DNA of 64,000 nucleotides, taken from NCBI GenBank assembly GCA_902774005.1, contig CACYGK010000001.1:1-64000 (forward strand). The letters are read 5' to 3'. Within the stretch, counting starts at the first letter, position 1, and every line of letters starts with the position of its first letter. The DNA is from an uncultured Bacteroidales bacterium. GTDB taxonomy: Bacteria > Bacteroidota > Bacteroidia > Bacteroidales > Bacteroidaceae. The notes below the pieces were generated by a model. That model was not told where the DNA came from. It saw only the letters and a program-made list of their open reading frames with translations, and made no database searches. Below, piece by piece: positions 25,452 through 34,216 of this stretch. Both the position numbers and the translations under genes were made by a program.

Positions 25452-27539
25452 TTATTTACTTTCAAATGTAAGTTGGTCGCCGTCGGCACTCACTTCTATC
25501 TCTTTGTCGCGGTCGATTTCGCCACTTAGCATTTTCTTCGAAAGTTCGTTGAGCATCTTCTCCTGAATAGCCCGTTTCACTGGTCGTGCACCAAACTGCG
25601 GGTCGTAACCGACTTTGGCTATGAGGTCGATGGCTTTGTCATCGACATGGAGTGTGATTCCGTTGTCGGCTACCATCTTGACTACGCGGTCGATTTGCAG
25701 TTTGACAATCTGACGAATCTCTGCTTCGCCAAGTGGTGTGAAGTCGATAATCTCATCAACTCGGTTGAGGAACTCAGGACGGAAGATGTTCATGAGTGAT
25801 TCGCGTGGTGCGTTGCTCGTCATGATGATGATGGTGTTCTTGAAGTTTACGGTACGTCCCTTGTTGTCGGTGAGTCGTCCGTCGTCAAGTACCTGGAGCA
25901 GCACGTTGAACACGTCAGGATGAGCTTTCTCTATCTCGTCGAACAGAACTACTGAGTACGGTTTGCGTCGTACCGCTTCGGTGAGTTGTCCACCTTCCTC
26001 ATATCCGATATATCCCGGAGGTGCTCCTACGAGTCGGCTTACCGTATGTTTCTCCTGATATTCGGACATGTCGATACGTGTCATCATCGATTCGTCATCG
26101 AAGAGGTAGTCGGCAAGTGCCTTTGCCAGTTCGGTCTTACCTACACCTGTGGTACCGAGGAATATGAACGAACCGATAGGGCGTTTCGGGTCTTGCAGTC
26201 CGGCACGGCTACGGCGTACAGCATCACTTACAGCTTGGATGGCTTTGTCCTGACCGATGACACGCTTGTGGAGTTCGGTTTCGAGACCCAGCAGTTTCTT
26301 GCGCTCGGACATCTGCATCTTGCTTACCGGTATGCCGGTCCAACGACTTACGACGTCGGCTATGTCGTCACTGGTCACTTCTTCCTTGACCATTGCGTTG
26401 CCGTCCTGTGCCTCAGCCAGCCGCTGTTGGATATTCCTGATATCTTCTTCGAGTCGCTGCAGTTTTCCGTAACGTATCTCTGCCACCTTTGCATAGTCGC
26501 CCATGCGTTCTGCCTTGTCGGCTTCGAACTTCAGGTTTTCTATCTGCTGCTTGTCCGACTGAATCTGATTGAGCAGGGCACGTTCGCCTTCCCATTTCTC
26601 TTTCTGTTTCTTCTCGTCGGCTTTCAGAGAGTCGATGATGCGGTTCAGTTCATCGAGTTTTTCTTTGTCGTTTTCACGCTTAATGGCTTCCCGCTCTATC
26701 TCGAGTTGCTTGATTCGGCGACTCAGTTCGTCGAGTGATTCAGGTACGGAGTCGCGTTCCATCCTAAGCTTTGCTGCAGCTTCGTCCATAAGGTCGATGG
26801 CTTTGTCCGGCAGGAACCGTTCGGTGATGTAACGGTTCGAGAGTTCGACGGCTGAGATGATAGCCTCATCCTTAATCCTTACTTTGTGATGATTCTCGTA
26901 GCGTTCCTTCAGTCCACGCAGTATGGATATGCTCGACATTACATCCGGTTCGTCCACCATGACAGTCTGGAAACGTCGTTCGAGAGCCTTGTCCTTCTCG
27001 AAGTATTTTTGGTATTCATCAAGTGTTGTGGCACCAATGCTGCGGAGTTCACCTCGTGCCAATGCCGGTTTGAGGATGTTGGCAGCATCCATTGCTCCCT
27101 GAGTCTGTCCGGCACCCACAAGGGTGTGTATCTCATCGATGAACAGGATAATCTGTCCGTTGCTCTTAACTACGGCATTGATAACACCTTTCAGACGTTC
27201 CTCGAATTCGCCCTGATATTTTGCTCCGGCTATCAGAGCACCCATGTCAAGACTATAGAGCTGTTTGTCTTTCAGATTATCGGGCACGTCGCCTCGCAGT
27301 ATTCGTCCTGCCAGTCCTTCGACGATGGCAGTCTTACCGGTACCAGGCTCACCAATCAGGATAGGGTTGTTCTTGGTGCGTCGCGACAGGATCTGCAGAA
27401 TCCGTCGTATCTCTTCATCACGACCGATTACCGGGTCCAGTTTGCCGTTCTTTGCGAGTTCGATAAGGTTGGTAGCATATTTCTCCAGAACCTCACGCTC
27501 GTCTTGTGGTTGATTTTGCTGATTGTTGTTGAAGTTCAT
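25452..27539 (-). CDS. clpB: ClpB-type disaggregase lacking the N-terminal domain
   Basis: 695 residues, against about 860 for ordinary ClpB. It has both AAA+ modules: D1 with Walker [10 protein letters not shown] (about 63-71) and Walker [13 protein letters not shown]; a coiled-coil M domain (about 265-395), which marks ClpB rather than ClpA or ClpC; and D2 with GTTGVGKTE near 465, [14 protein letters not shown] and [12 protein letters not shown]. The double Clp_N repeat is missing: the protein begins at the D1 entry ([21 protein letters not shown]) and upstream DNA is a different gene. D2 is also shortened between MTSN and FRPEFLNR, where about 25 residues found in relatives I recall are absent. 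It works with DnaK to resolve aggregates. Confidence 0.93.
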   Translation of the reverse strand: MNFNNNQQNQPQDEREVLEKYATNLIELAKNGKLDPVIGRDEEIRRILQILSRRTKNNPILIGEPGTGKTAIVEGLAGRILRGDVPDNLKDKQLYSLDMGALIAGAKYQGEFEERLKGVINAVVKSNGQIILFIDEIHTLVGAGQTQGAMDAANILKPALARGELRSIGATTLDEYQKYFEKDKALERRFQTVMVDEPDVMSSISILRGLKERYENHHKVRIKDEAIISAVELSNRYITERFLPDKAIDLMDEAAAKLRMERDSVPESLDELSRRIKQLEIEREAIKRENDKEKLDELNRIIDSLKADEKKQKEKWEGERALLNQIQSDKQQIENLKFEADKAERMGDYAKVAEIRYGKLQRLEEDIRNIQQRLAEAQDGNAMVKEEVTSDDIADVVSRWTGIPVSKMQMSERKKLLGLETELHKRVIGQDKAIQAVSDAVRRSRAGLQDPKRPIGSFIFLGTTGVGKTELAKALADYLFDDESMMTRIDMSEYQEKHTVSRLVGAPPGYIGYEEGGQLTEAVRRKPYSVVLFDEIEKAHPDVFNVLLQVLDDGRLTDNKGRTVNFKNTIIIMTSNAPRESLMNIFRPEFLNRVDEIIDFTPLGEAEIRQIVKLQIDRVVKMVADNGITLHVDDKAIDLIAKVGYDPQFGARPVKRAIQEKMLNELSKKMLSGEIDRDKEIEVSADGDQLTFESK

Positions 27540-27581
27540 AGGTCAAAATGTTTAAAGTTTAACAATTCTGTCTCGTCCCAC

Positions 27582-27596
27582 GAACAACCGTTGTTC
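27582..27596. promoter_or_regulatory. Perfect palindrome upstream of clpB
   Basis: GAACAACCGTTGTTC is a perfect 7-1-7 palindrome 43 bases before the clpB start codon, a position suited to an operator. It does not match CIRCE. Confidence 0.35.
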
Positions 27597-27611
27597 CACG
27601 ACAAAAATAAA

Positions 27612-27646
27612 CGACAAATCGTCACATTCTGCATGACAATTTGTCG
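27612..27646 (-). terminator. Rho-independent terminator after the S41-like gene
   Basis: Thirteen-base arms CGACAAATTGTCA / TGACGATTTGTCG (one mismatch) with a 9-base loop, followed on the minus strand by TTTATTTTTG. It closes the relA-rlmH-S41 run. Confidence 0.85.
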
Positions 27647-27668
27647 GTAATATGTGAGATGTAAGATG

Positions 27669-28991
27669 TTATTCCTCTTCTGCCTCTTCTTCCGGGAAGA
27701 TAAGGTCGAGGGCAGCCTTGAGCAGAGTCTCTTCCTCGTCGCCATATTCCTTCATGGAAAGGAGATAGGTGGTGGAACTTTCGCTTATGGAGGATTGAGG
27801 AGAGAATGCTCCGTATGAATAGTTGCCTGTGGCATCAGCTACGTAGCATACGGCTGGGAAGAGCCGGTGACCATATTCATGACCTATGAACTCCGTTATT
27901 ACGTTTTGTCCCTTCGACTTCTCGCCGATAAGTATCACATTCTCTTCGCCCAGAGTGAGCTTCAGGGCTCTGATGAGCCACTCGGCAGCTCCCTGTGTAT
28001 AGTTGCTCATTATAATATATATGCGTTGCAGTTCCATACTGCTGACCGAAGTATCGTAATTATACACGGTGTTTTTGTCGGCATAGCGGCTGTTCCATTC
28101 TGTTTGGGCAAATACTTCTGATTTCTTTGCGGCAGGCACGATGTAACTTGCCAGACGCTGAGCCATTTCAATAGTGCCGTGGTTGCAGAGTCGGAGGTCG
28201 AGAATCATCTCTTTCGGATTGTCTGCTTTCAGGGCTGCCATCTTTGTATCCATGTCGTTTTTAAAGTCGTAACCTGACGATTCTGTCTCGTATGGTCGCG
28301 GCAGTAATCTTGTAGCCAGAAGATATGCTACGTTTGTTGCATCTCGGGTTATGGTTTTTGAACATGGAAAGGCTGGTTCTACAATCGAATGTGAAGCTGA
28401 AAGTGTGGCGGTAATCGAGTCGGTCCACACGTACTGACCTGTCTCGAGAGTGTCAAGGTGGTGGAATATGATTCCATGAGTGGTTCCCGACTTCAGATTT
28501 TTTGTGGCTACCGATGCCGTCATCTTTGTACCATCTACCTCCGAAATGAAGCAGTTGCGATGGAGTCCTGCATTTGCAGCAGGAGAACCCTCGACGACGT
28601 ATGTAATACGTGCAAATGTTCGTGATGTTGCTTTTGTGGGGTCGGTAATTGTGGAGAAGTCCATACCGTATGAATCGAGACGATTGAAGTTTCCACGTTC
28701 GTAAGGGTCGGTAAGTGCGCTGTCTATCTGACAGTACGACCATGAGTCGTTCTGCTTGACAGACTGGGTCAGAGTGGAGAAAAACTTGGTGAGAGTATAG
28801 AAATACGCCTTGTAGTTCTGTTCAGGAATTTGGTCGCCCCACAGGTATTTATCCTTCATTATATTCATTACCCATGTGTTGTGCTCCGTCAGTTCCACGT
28901 ATTCATGACTGCGGTCTTCACCCTTACATGCCAGAAGGAGTAGGGCGGAGAGCAGTACTGCAATCAGATTGTTATATGTGATTCTATTCAT
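27669..28991 (-). CDS. S41-peptidase-like lipoprotein, catalytic dyad apparently lost
   Basis: 440 residues. Lipobox LLLLACKGED with Cys22. The fold follows C-terminal-processing peptidases as found in Bacteroidales: an N-terminal helical part (NTWVMNIMKDKYLWGDQIPE), a PDZ-like segment (VEGSPAANAGLHRNCFISEVDG, about 133-155) and a peptidase core with LDLRLCNHG (about 265-273). In active enzymes the nucleophile Ser sits in a TASASE-type motif and the Lys in a TxGK motif; here these read YTQGAAEWL and KSKGQNV, so both residues appear replaced (Gly, Gln). It may be a binding protein rather than a protease. An acidic tail (EEEAEEE) ends the protein. The ATG overlaps the end of rlmH. Confidence 0.75.
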   Translation of the reverse strand: MNRITYNNLIAVLLSALLLLACKGEDRSHEYVELTEHNTWVMNIMKDKYLWGDQIPEQNYKAYFYTLTKFFSTLTQSVKQNDSWSYCQIDSALTDPYERGNFNRLDSYGMDFSTITDPTKATSRTFARITYVVEGSPAANAGLHRNCFISEVDGTKMTASVATKNLKSGTTHGIIFHHLDTLETGQYVWTDSITATLSASHSIVEPAFPCSKTITRDATNVAYLLATRLLPRPYETESSGYDFKNDMDTKMAALKADNPKEMILDLRLCNHGTIEMAQRLASYIVPAAKKSEVFAQTEWNSRYADKNTVYNYDTSVSSMELQRIYIIMSNYTQGAAEWLIRALKLTLGEENVILIGEKSKGQNVITEFIGHEYGHRLFPAVCYVADATGNYSYGAFSPQSSISESSTTYLLSMKEYGDEEETLLKAALDLIFPEEEAEEE

Positions 28992-29457
28992 GATGGTATG
29001 GTTCGTTCTTAATGATGGTCATAGCCCTGTATAGTTGTTCGGTGAAGATGAGACGTATCATCTGATGCGAGAAGGTCATTTTCGATACACTGAGCATCTC
29101 TTGCTTTCTGTCGTACACGTCCTTTGAGAATCCATACGGACCGCCGATGATGAATACCAGACGTTTTCCGACTGTTTGCTGACGTTTTTCTACCCATTCG
29201 GCAAAGTCCACACTCCTCATCTCCTTACCTCTCTCGTCAAGTAGAACAACGTAGTCGCTACTTTGCAACTGTTTCATTATCAGTTCGCCTTCAGTTTGTT
29301 TCTGTTGCTCAACGGAGAGTGACTTTGTATTCTTCAGTTCAGGTATCGTCACCATTTCAAAAGGTATGTAATGAGTCACCCTCCCGGCATAGTCGCTGAT
29401 AAGTGTCGTCAGTTCTTTGCCTACGGTCTTTCCTACAACAAGCAGCACTATCTTCAT
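28984..29457 (-). CDS. rlmH: 23S rRNA (pseudouridine-1915-N3)-methyltransferase RlmH
   Basis: 157 residues of the small SPOUT methyltransferase that modifies pseudouridine 1915 in helix 69 of 23S rRNA within the 70S ribosome. Signature parts are the N-terminal KIVLLVVGKT, the central YVVLLDERGKEMRSVDFAEWV, the SAM-binding knot FIIGGPYGFSKDVYDR (about 102-117) and the C-terminal LSVSKMTFSHQMIRLIFTEQLYRA. It lies six bases after relA and overlaps the start of the S41-like gene, so these three form one transcript. Confidence 0.97.
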   Translation of the reverse strand: MKIVLLVVGKTVGKELTTLISDYAGRVTHYIPFEMVTIPELKNTKSLSVEQQKQTEGELIMKQLQSSDYVVLLDERGKEMRSVDFAEWVEKRQQTVGKRLVFIIGGPYGFSKDVYDRKQEMLSVSKMTFSHQMIRLIFTEQLYRAMTIIKNEPYHHE

Positions 29458-29463
29458 CTTCGT

Positions 29464-31674
29464 CTATCTTGATATGTTTTTAATACCCTTCACGGTCTTC
29501 AGTTTCTTTATCAGCTGCTCTATCTGTTTGTTGTCGTCAATCATAACGGTTAGAGTACCCGAGAACAGTCCGTCCTCGCTGCTCTGGATGCTTATTCCTC
29601 GCAATGTGATGTTTTTCTCTTTATTGATGATTGACGTGAGGTTGTTGACGATGCCGATGTCGTCATTTCCGACTACATGCAGTATTACGGCATACTGACT
29701 ACTGCCTTTGCCTGCCCATTGTGCACGGATTACCCTGTAACTCATTCTCTCTTTCAGTCTTTCGGCATTAGGACAGTTGGAACGGTGTACCTTTATTCCA
29801 CGGTTGATAGTAACAAATCCGAAAACGTCGTCGCCGTAGATAGGATTACAGCACTTTGCAAGCGAATATTCAACACCTTTAACGCTGTTGTCGATGACTA
29901 GCACGTCGCCGCTGCTCTGAGTCATGTCGTCAGTTGTATTCCTTACAAATCCGTCGGCACTTCTGTTTTCCGTAGTGTATAGTGCAGGGTTGGCTTCACG
30001 ATTTTGCTGTTCCTTGTATTTCTCAACAATATAAGCGCTGTCGATTGTTCCGTCGGATATGGCACGATAGAAATCGTTCATCTGCTTATATCCGAGTTTC
30101 TTCACCATCCTCATCATCGTACCCTCATCGGGTTCAATCTTATGGTGTTTGAATTTTCTTTCCAGGTCTTCCTTGGCAAAGGCTGCATTTTTAGCTTCCT
30201 GTTCGTGCAGACTCTGCCGTATCTTATTCCTGGCCTTGGTTGTCACGGCAAAGTTAAGCCAGTCGCGTTTAGGTATCTGTTTGTTTGATGTCAGAATCTC
30301 TACCTGGTCGCCACTCTGTAGTCGTGTATATATCGGAACATTCTTTCCGTTGACCATACCTCCGATACATTTGCATCCGATATTGGTATGTATGTGGAAG
30401 GCGAAGTCGAGTACTGTTGCTCCTTTCTGCAGTTTGAAAAGGTCTCCTTTAGGTGTAAATACAAATACCTCATCTGAGTATAAATCAACCTTAAACTGAT
30501 TAATTAACTGTTCGTCGCTTGTCGTTTGATTTTCAAGTGCTGAACGTACATCTTTTAACCAGTCTTCTAACTTTGTACCAGAGTCCTTTACGCCCTTGTA
30601 TCTCCAATGGGCTGCAAGTCCTCGTTCTGCTACTTCGTCCATCCTTTCGGTGCGAATCTGAACCTCTACCCACTTGCCTTCCGGTCCCATCACTGTGATG
30701 TGCAGACTTTCATATCCGTTTGATTTCGGCACACTTAACCAGTCTCTCAATCGTTTGGGATTGGGACGGTACATGTCGGTCACGATGGAGAATACCTGCC
30801 AGCATTCCAATTTCTCGTTTTCTATCTTGCTGTCCAAAATCACTCGGATGGCAAACAAGTCGTAGATGCCTTCAAACTGACATTTCTGCTTCTGCATCTT
30901 TTGCCAGATAGAATGTATGCTTTTCGTTCTGCCTTTTATGTGGAAATGCAGATTGGCTGCTTTCAGTTTTTCTTCTATCGGTCCGATAAAATTGGCAATA
31001 TAACGGTCGCGTGAAGCACGGGTCTCGTTCAGTTTCTCCTTGATCATGTAATATACATCGGGCTTCAGGTACTTCAGACTCAGGTCCTCCAATTCTCTCT
31101 TTATCAAATAAAGACCCAACTTATGAGCTAAGGGGGCATACAGCACACTCGCTTCGTTAGCCACCTTCCTGCGTTCTTCTTCAGTACCCTTGTCCTTAAT
31201 CTGACGCATCAGGTTCACCCTGTTGGCAATGATAATGAAGATGACACGCATGTCTTCGGCAAACGAAAGTATTAGGTCACGGAAGTTTTCTGTCTCTACA
31301 ACCGGAGTCTTCTGATATATTTCGTTCACCTTATTCAGTCCTGCTACAATATTTGCCACTTCTTGTCCGAAGAGATGCTTCGCCTTCTCTTTATCTTTCT
31401 CAACATAGTTGTGAATCATCACAGCCAAGAGACTGGCACGATTCAGTCCTATCTCTTCAGCCAGTATCACGGCAGTCTGAAGGTCGAAGAGCAAAGGATG
31501 CAATCCGAAAACATCGCGTTGCAACTGCCCCTTCTCTGCGGCTTGCTTCAACAGAGTTCTTACGTTGTTCAGGTCTTCGGCTTGAAAAGTGTCTTCTGCA
31601 ATAGATTGCAGACGCTTGAATTCTTCCTTCAAAAGCTGCTGTTCAGTCGAAGTCATTCCTGTGGTATTATCCAT
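29464..31674 (-). CDS. relA: RelA-type (p)ppGpp synthetase (degenerate hydrolase domain)
   Basis: 736 residues from the ATG at 31674 (an earlier TTG at 31728 would start in repeat DNA). The order is pseudo-hydrolase HD domain, synthetase, TGS, zinc-finger/CC region and C-terminal ACT. The synthetase core is intact (WLSVPKSNGYESLHITV, EVQIRTERMDEVAERG). TGS is visible as VFTPKGDLFKLQKGATVLDFA. In the HD domain the expected HD-xx-ED reads IHNYVEK and the LADRLHNMR motif reads IANRVNLMR, so ppGpp hydrolysis is not expected. This is the ribosome-linked alarmone synthase; a separate SpoT-like hydrolase should exist elsewhere. A TATTTTTG box lies 18 bases before the ATG. Confidence 0.93.
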   Translation of the reverse strand: MDNTTGMTSTEQQLLKEEFKRLQSIAEDTFQAEDLNNVRTLLKQAAEKGQLQRDVFGLHPLLFDLQTAVILAEEIGLNRASLLAVMIHNYVEKDKEKAKHLFGQEVANIVAGLNKVNEIYQKTPVVETENFRDLILSFAEDMRVIFIIIANRVNLMRQIKDKGTEEERRKVANEASVLYAPLAHKLGLYLIKRELEDLSLKYLKPDVYYMIKEKLNETRASRDRYIANFIGPIEEKLKAANLHFHIKGRTKSIHSIWQKMQKQKCQFEGIYDLFAIRVILDSKIENEKLECWQVFSIVTDMYRPNPKRLRDWLSVPKSNGYESLHITVMGPEGKWVEVQIRTERMDEVAERGLAAHWRYKGVKDSGTKLEDWLKDVRSALENQTTSDEQLINQFKVDLYSDEVFVFTPKGDLFKLQKGATVLDFAFHIHTNIGCKCIGGMVNGKNVPIYTRLQSGDQVEILTSNKQIPKRDWLNFAVTTKARNKIRQSLHEQEAKNAAFAKEDLERKFKHHKIEPDEGTMMRMVKKLGYKQMNDFYRAISDGTIDSAYIVEKYKEQQNREANPALYTTENRSADGFVRNTTDDMTQSSGDVLVIDNSVKGVEYSLAKCCNPIYGDDVFGFVTINRGIKVHRSNCPNAERLKERMSYRVIRAQWAGKGSSQYAVILHVVGNDDIGIVNNLTSIINKEKNITLRGISIQSSEDGLFSGTLTVMIDDNKQIEQLIKKLKTVKGIKNISR

Positions 31675-31691
31675 ATCGCAATAATTTTGCG

Positions 31692-31699
31692 CAAAAATA
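31692..31699 (-). promoter_or_regulatory. Candidate -7 box for relA
   Basis: Minus-strand TATTTTTG fits TAnnTTTG, 18 bases upstream of the relA ATG. The region further upstream is occupied by CCCAATT heptamers and lacks TTTG. Confidence 0.5.
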
Positions 31700-31709
31700 C
31701 CAAATATTT

Positions 31710-31737
31710 CCCAATTCCCAATTCCCAATTCCTAATT
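31710..31737. repeat. 7-base-period repeat tract in a divergent promoter region
   Basis: Units CCCAATT, CCCAATT, CCCAATT, CCTAATT lie between the divergent -7 boxes of relA and the aminotransferase, replacing the expected -33 elements of both. Confidence 0.85.
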
Positions 31738-31743
31738 AATTGC

Positions 31744-31751
31744 TAACTTTG
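31744..31751 (+). promoter_or_regulatory. Candidate -7 box for the aminotransferase operon
   Basis: Plus-strand TAACTTTG, an exact TAnnTTTG, 22 bases before the ATG at 31773. Confidence 0.55.
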
Positions 31752-31772
31752 CACGAAATTTTAATATCTGTT

Positions 31773-32972
31773 ATGCCTAAAATATCTATTCGTGGCACAG
31801 AAATGCCCTCATCGCCTATCCGAAAGCTTGCTCCACTGGCTGAAGCAGCAAAGCGTCGCGGCATTCATGTTTACCACCTCAATATCGGACAACCTGACTT
31901 GCCAACACCTCAGGTAGCTATTGATGCAATTAAGAATATCGATCGCAAGGTTCTCGAGTACAGTCCTTCACAGGGCTACCGTTCATATCGCGAAAAACTG
32001 GTTCATTATTACGCCAAGTACGATATTAACCTCACAGCCGACGACATCATTATCACTTCTGGTGGTTCCGAAGCCGTGCTCTTCTCATTCCTTGCATGCC
32101 TTAATCCGGGTGATGAAATTATCGTACCTGAACCGGCATACGCCAACTATATGGCATTTGCCATCTCTGCCGGAGCGGTTATCCGTACCATTGCTACGAC
32201 CATCGAGGAAGGGTTCTCGTTGCCAAAGGTTGAGAAGTTCGAGGAACTCATCAATGAGCGTACCCGTGCAATCCTCATCTGCAATCCGAACAATCCTACC
32301 GGTTATCTCTATACACGTCGAGAGATGAATCAGATTCGCGACCTCGTCAAGAAGTACGACCTCTATCTCTTCTCCGACGAAGTATATCGCGAATTCATCT
32401 ATACCGGTTCTCCTTATATTTCTGCATGCCATCTCGAAGGCATAGAACAGAACGTTGTACTCATCGACTCTGTCAGCAAACGTTATTCCGAATGTGGTAT
32501 CCGTATCGGTGCTCTCATTACAAAAAATCCGGAAATACGTAAGGCTGTGATGAAGTTCTGTCAAGCTCGTCTTTCACCGCCACTCATCGGACAGATTGCT
32601 GCAGAAGCAAGTCTTGATGCTCCAGAGGAATACTCGCGTGAGGTCTATGACGAATATGTAGAGAGACGTAAATGTCTTATCGACGGACTTAACCGCATAC
32701 CCGGTGTCTATTCCCCTATACCTATGGGTGCATTCTACACCGTTGCAAAGTTACCGGTTGATGACTGCGAGAAATTTTGTGCATGGTGTCTCGAAAGCTT
32801 CGAATATGAAGGGGAGACAGTCATGATGGCACCGGCATCCGGTTTCTATACTACTCCCGGTTCGGGTAAAAATGAAGTGCGTATTGCTTACGTGCTCAAA
32901 AAGGAAGACCTTATTCGTGCCCTCTTCGTGCTCCGTAAGGCTCTTGAGGCATATCCTGGAAGAACAGAATGA
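31773..32972 (+). CDS. PLP-dependent aminotransferase, class I/II (aspartate aminotransferase-like)
   Basis: 399 residues of fold-type I aminotransferase. Visible landmarks: substrate-site NIGQPDLPTPQ (about 38-48), SQGYRSYREKL, the PLP-ring segment SGGSEAVLFSF, CNPNNPTGYLYTRREM (Asn that bonds PLP), FSDEVYREFIY, and the Schiff-base lysine in DSVSKRYSECGIRIG (Lys near 241). It transfers amino groups between amino acids and 2-oxoacids in the cytosol; the exact substrate cannot be told. The ATG at 31773 is preferred to a TTG at 31740 because it lies after the -7 box. Its stop overlaps the next gene's start by four bases. Confidence 0.93.
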   Translation: MPKISIRGTEMPSSPIRKLAPLAEAAKRRGIHVYHLNIGQPDLPTPQVAIDAIKNIDRKVLEYSPSQGYRSYREKLVHYYAKYDINLTADDIIITSGGSEAVLFSFLACLNPGDEIIVPEPAYANYMAFAISAGAVIRTIATTIEEGFSLPKVEKFEELINERTRAILICNPNNPTGYLYTRREMNQIRDLVKKYDLYLFSDEVYREFIYTGSPYISACHLEGIEQNVVLIDSVSKRYSECGIRIGALITKNPEIRKAVMKFCQARLSPPLIGQIAAEASLDAPEEYSREVYDEYVERRKCLIDGLNRIPGVYSPIPMGAFYTVAKLPVDDCEKFCAWCLESFEYEGETVMMAPASGFYTTPGSGKNEVRIAYVLKKEDLIRALFVLRKALEAYPGRTE

Positions 32973-34216
32973 GATTTGATATTTTCATAGCTAGGAAACT
33001 ATATTCAGATGACAGTGAGGGCGGGAAGAAATTTTCTCGCCCTGCTGTTCGTATAGCCCTTGCAGGCATTGCCATTGGTATTGCCATTATGATTATATCC
33101 CTATCCGTTGTACTTGGATTCAAACGTGAAGTAGCCAATAAAGTCACGGGATTTGGTTCCCACATCCAACTTCTGTCTCTTTCCTACGACTCAAACCGTC
33201 AGATGTTACCCGTCATCACTGGCGACAGTCTTCTTGGTATAGTCCGCAGTTTTCCAGATGTTGACCATGTACAGTCGTTCGCTCTGAAGATGGGACTTCT
33301 TAAGACATCTTCCGATTTCTGTGGCATCACCTTCAAAGGACTCTCTGCCGACTACGACACTACATTTCTCCATGAGTCACTCGTTGCAGGTTCCATGCCC
33401 CGACCCACAACCGACGGTATACCACAATTGCTCTTGTCGCAGACCACAGTACGCAAACTCCAACTCCATCTTGGCGACCGTATCTTTGCCTATTTCCTTT
33501 CCAATGAATCAATGCGTGCACGACGTTTTGTCGTTTGCGGCATCTTTGAGACCAATATGTCGGAATACGATACTCACTATGCCATTACCGATCTTGCTAC
33601 CGTGCAGCGTCTCAATGGGTGGAAAGCGGACGAATCGAGCGGCTACGAAATCACTATTCGTGACTTTTCACGCGTTACCGATGTTTCCTTTGATATGGCA
33701 CTTGTCATCAACAACCGTCCTGACCATCGTGGAGTATCGTATGGAGTTTTCAATATTCGAGAACTTGCACCCCATACCTTCTCGTGGTTGGCTGTGCTAG
33801 ATATGAATGTAGTCATGATTATCATTCTTATGATATGCGTCAGCATTTTCACCATAGTAAGCGGACTCCTCATCATCATGCTCGACAAAATAAACATGAT
33901 AGGTACTCTAAAGGCGCTCGGAGCTACCGACTTTACCATCCGACGTGTATTCATTTCATTTTCTATCATGCTCGTAGGTAAAGGACTCATATTTGGCAAT
34001 GTTGTCGGACTCTTCCTGTGCTATCTCCAGCATTGGTTCCATGTCGTTTCCCTCAATGCCTCAGTCTATTACATCTCCTACGTACCCATACAAATCAATT
34101 ACCTTTATATCCTACTGCTCAACCTCCTCACCATACTCGTCACTTCAATTGTCATCATAGGTTCATCCCATCTAATAAGTGTGTCTAACCCGACAAAAAC
34201 CATGCGCTATGAATAA
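32969..34216 (+). CDS. LolC/LolE-like lipoprotein-release permease
   Basis: 415 residues of the LolCDE/MacB permease superfamily: N-terminal IARKLYSDDSEGGKKFSRPAVRIALAGIAIG entering helix 1 (about 27-48), a periplasmic domain (about 50-270), and three C-terminal helices (about 275-305, 320-355, 372-402) with the conserved IGTLKALGATDFTIRRVF cytoplasmic loop. The family extracts outer-membrane lipoproteins from the inner membrane with a LolD ATPase, which is not encoded here. It is coupled to the aminotransferase by an ATGA overlap and to nnrD by a short overlap. Confidence 0.88.
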   Translation: MRFDIFIARKLYSDDSEGGKKFSRPAVRIALAGIAIGIAIMIISLSVVLGFKREVANKVTGFGSHIQLLSLSYDSNRQMLPVITGDSLLGIVRSFPDVDHVQSFALKMGLLKTSSDFCGITFKGLSADYDTTFLHESLVAGSMPRPTTDGIPQLLLSQTTVRKLQLHLGDRIFAYFLSNESMRARRFVVCGIFETNMSEYDTHYAITDLATVQRLNGWKADESSGYEITIRDFSRVTDVSFDMALVINNRPDHRGVSYGVFNIRELAPHTFSWLAVLDMNVVMIIILMICVSIFTIVSGLLIIMLDKINMIGTLKALGATDFTIRRVFISFSIMLVGKGLIFGNVVGLFLCYLQHWFHVVSLNASVYYISYVPIQINYLYILLLNLLTILVTSIVIIGSSHLISVSNPTKTMRYE

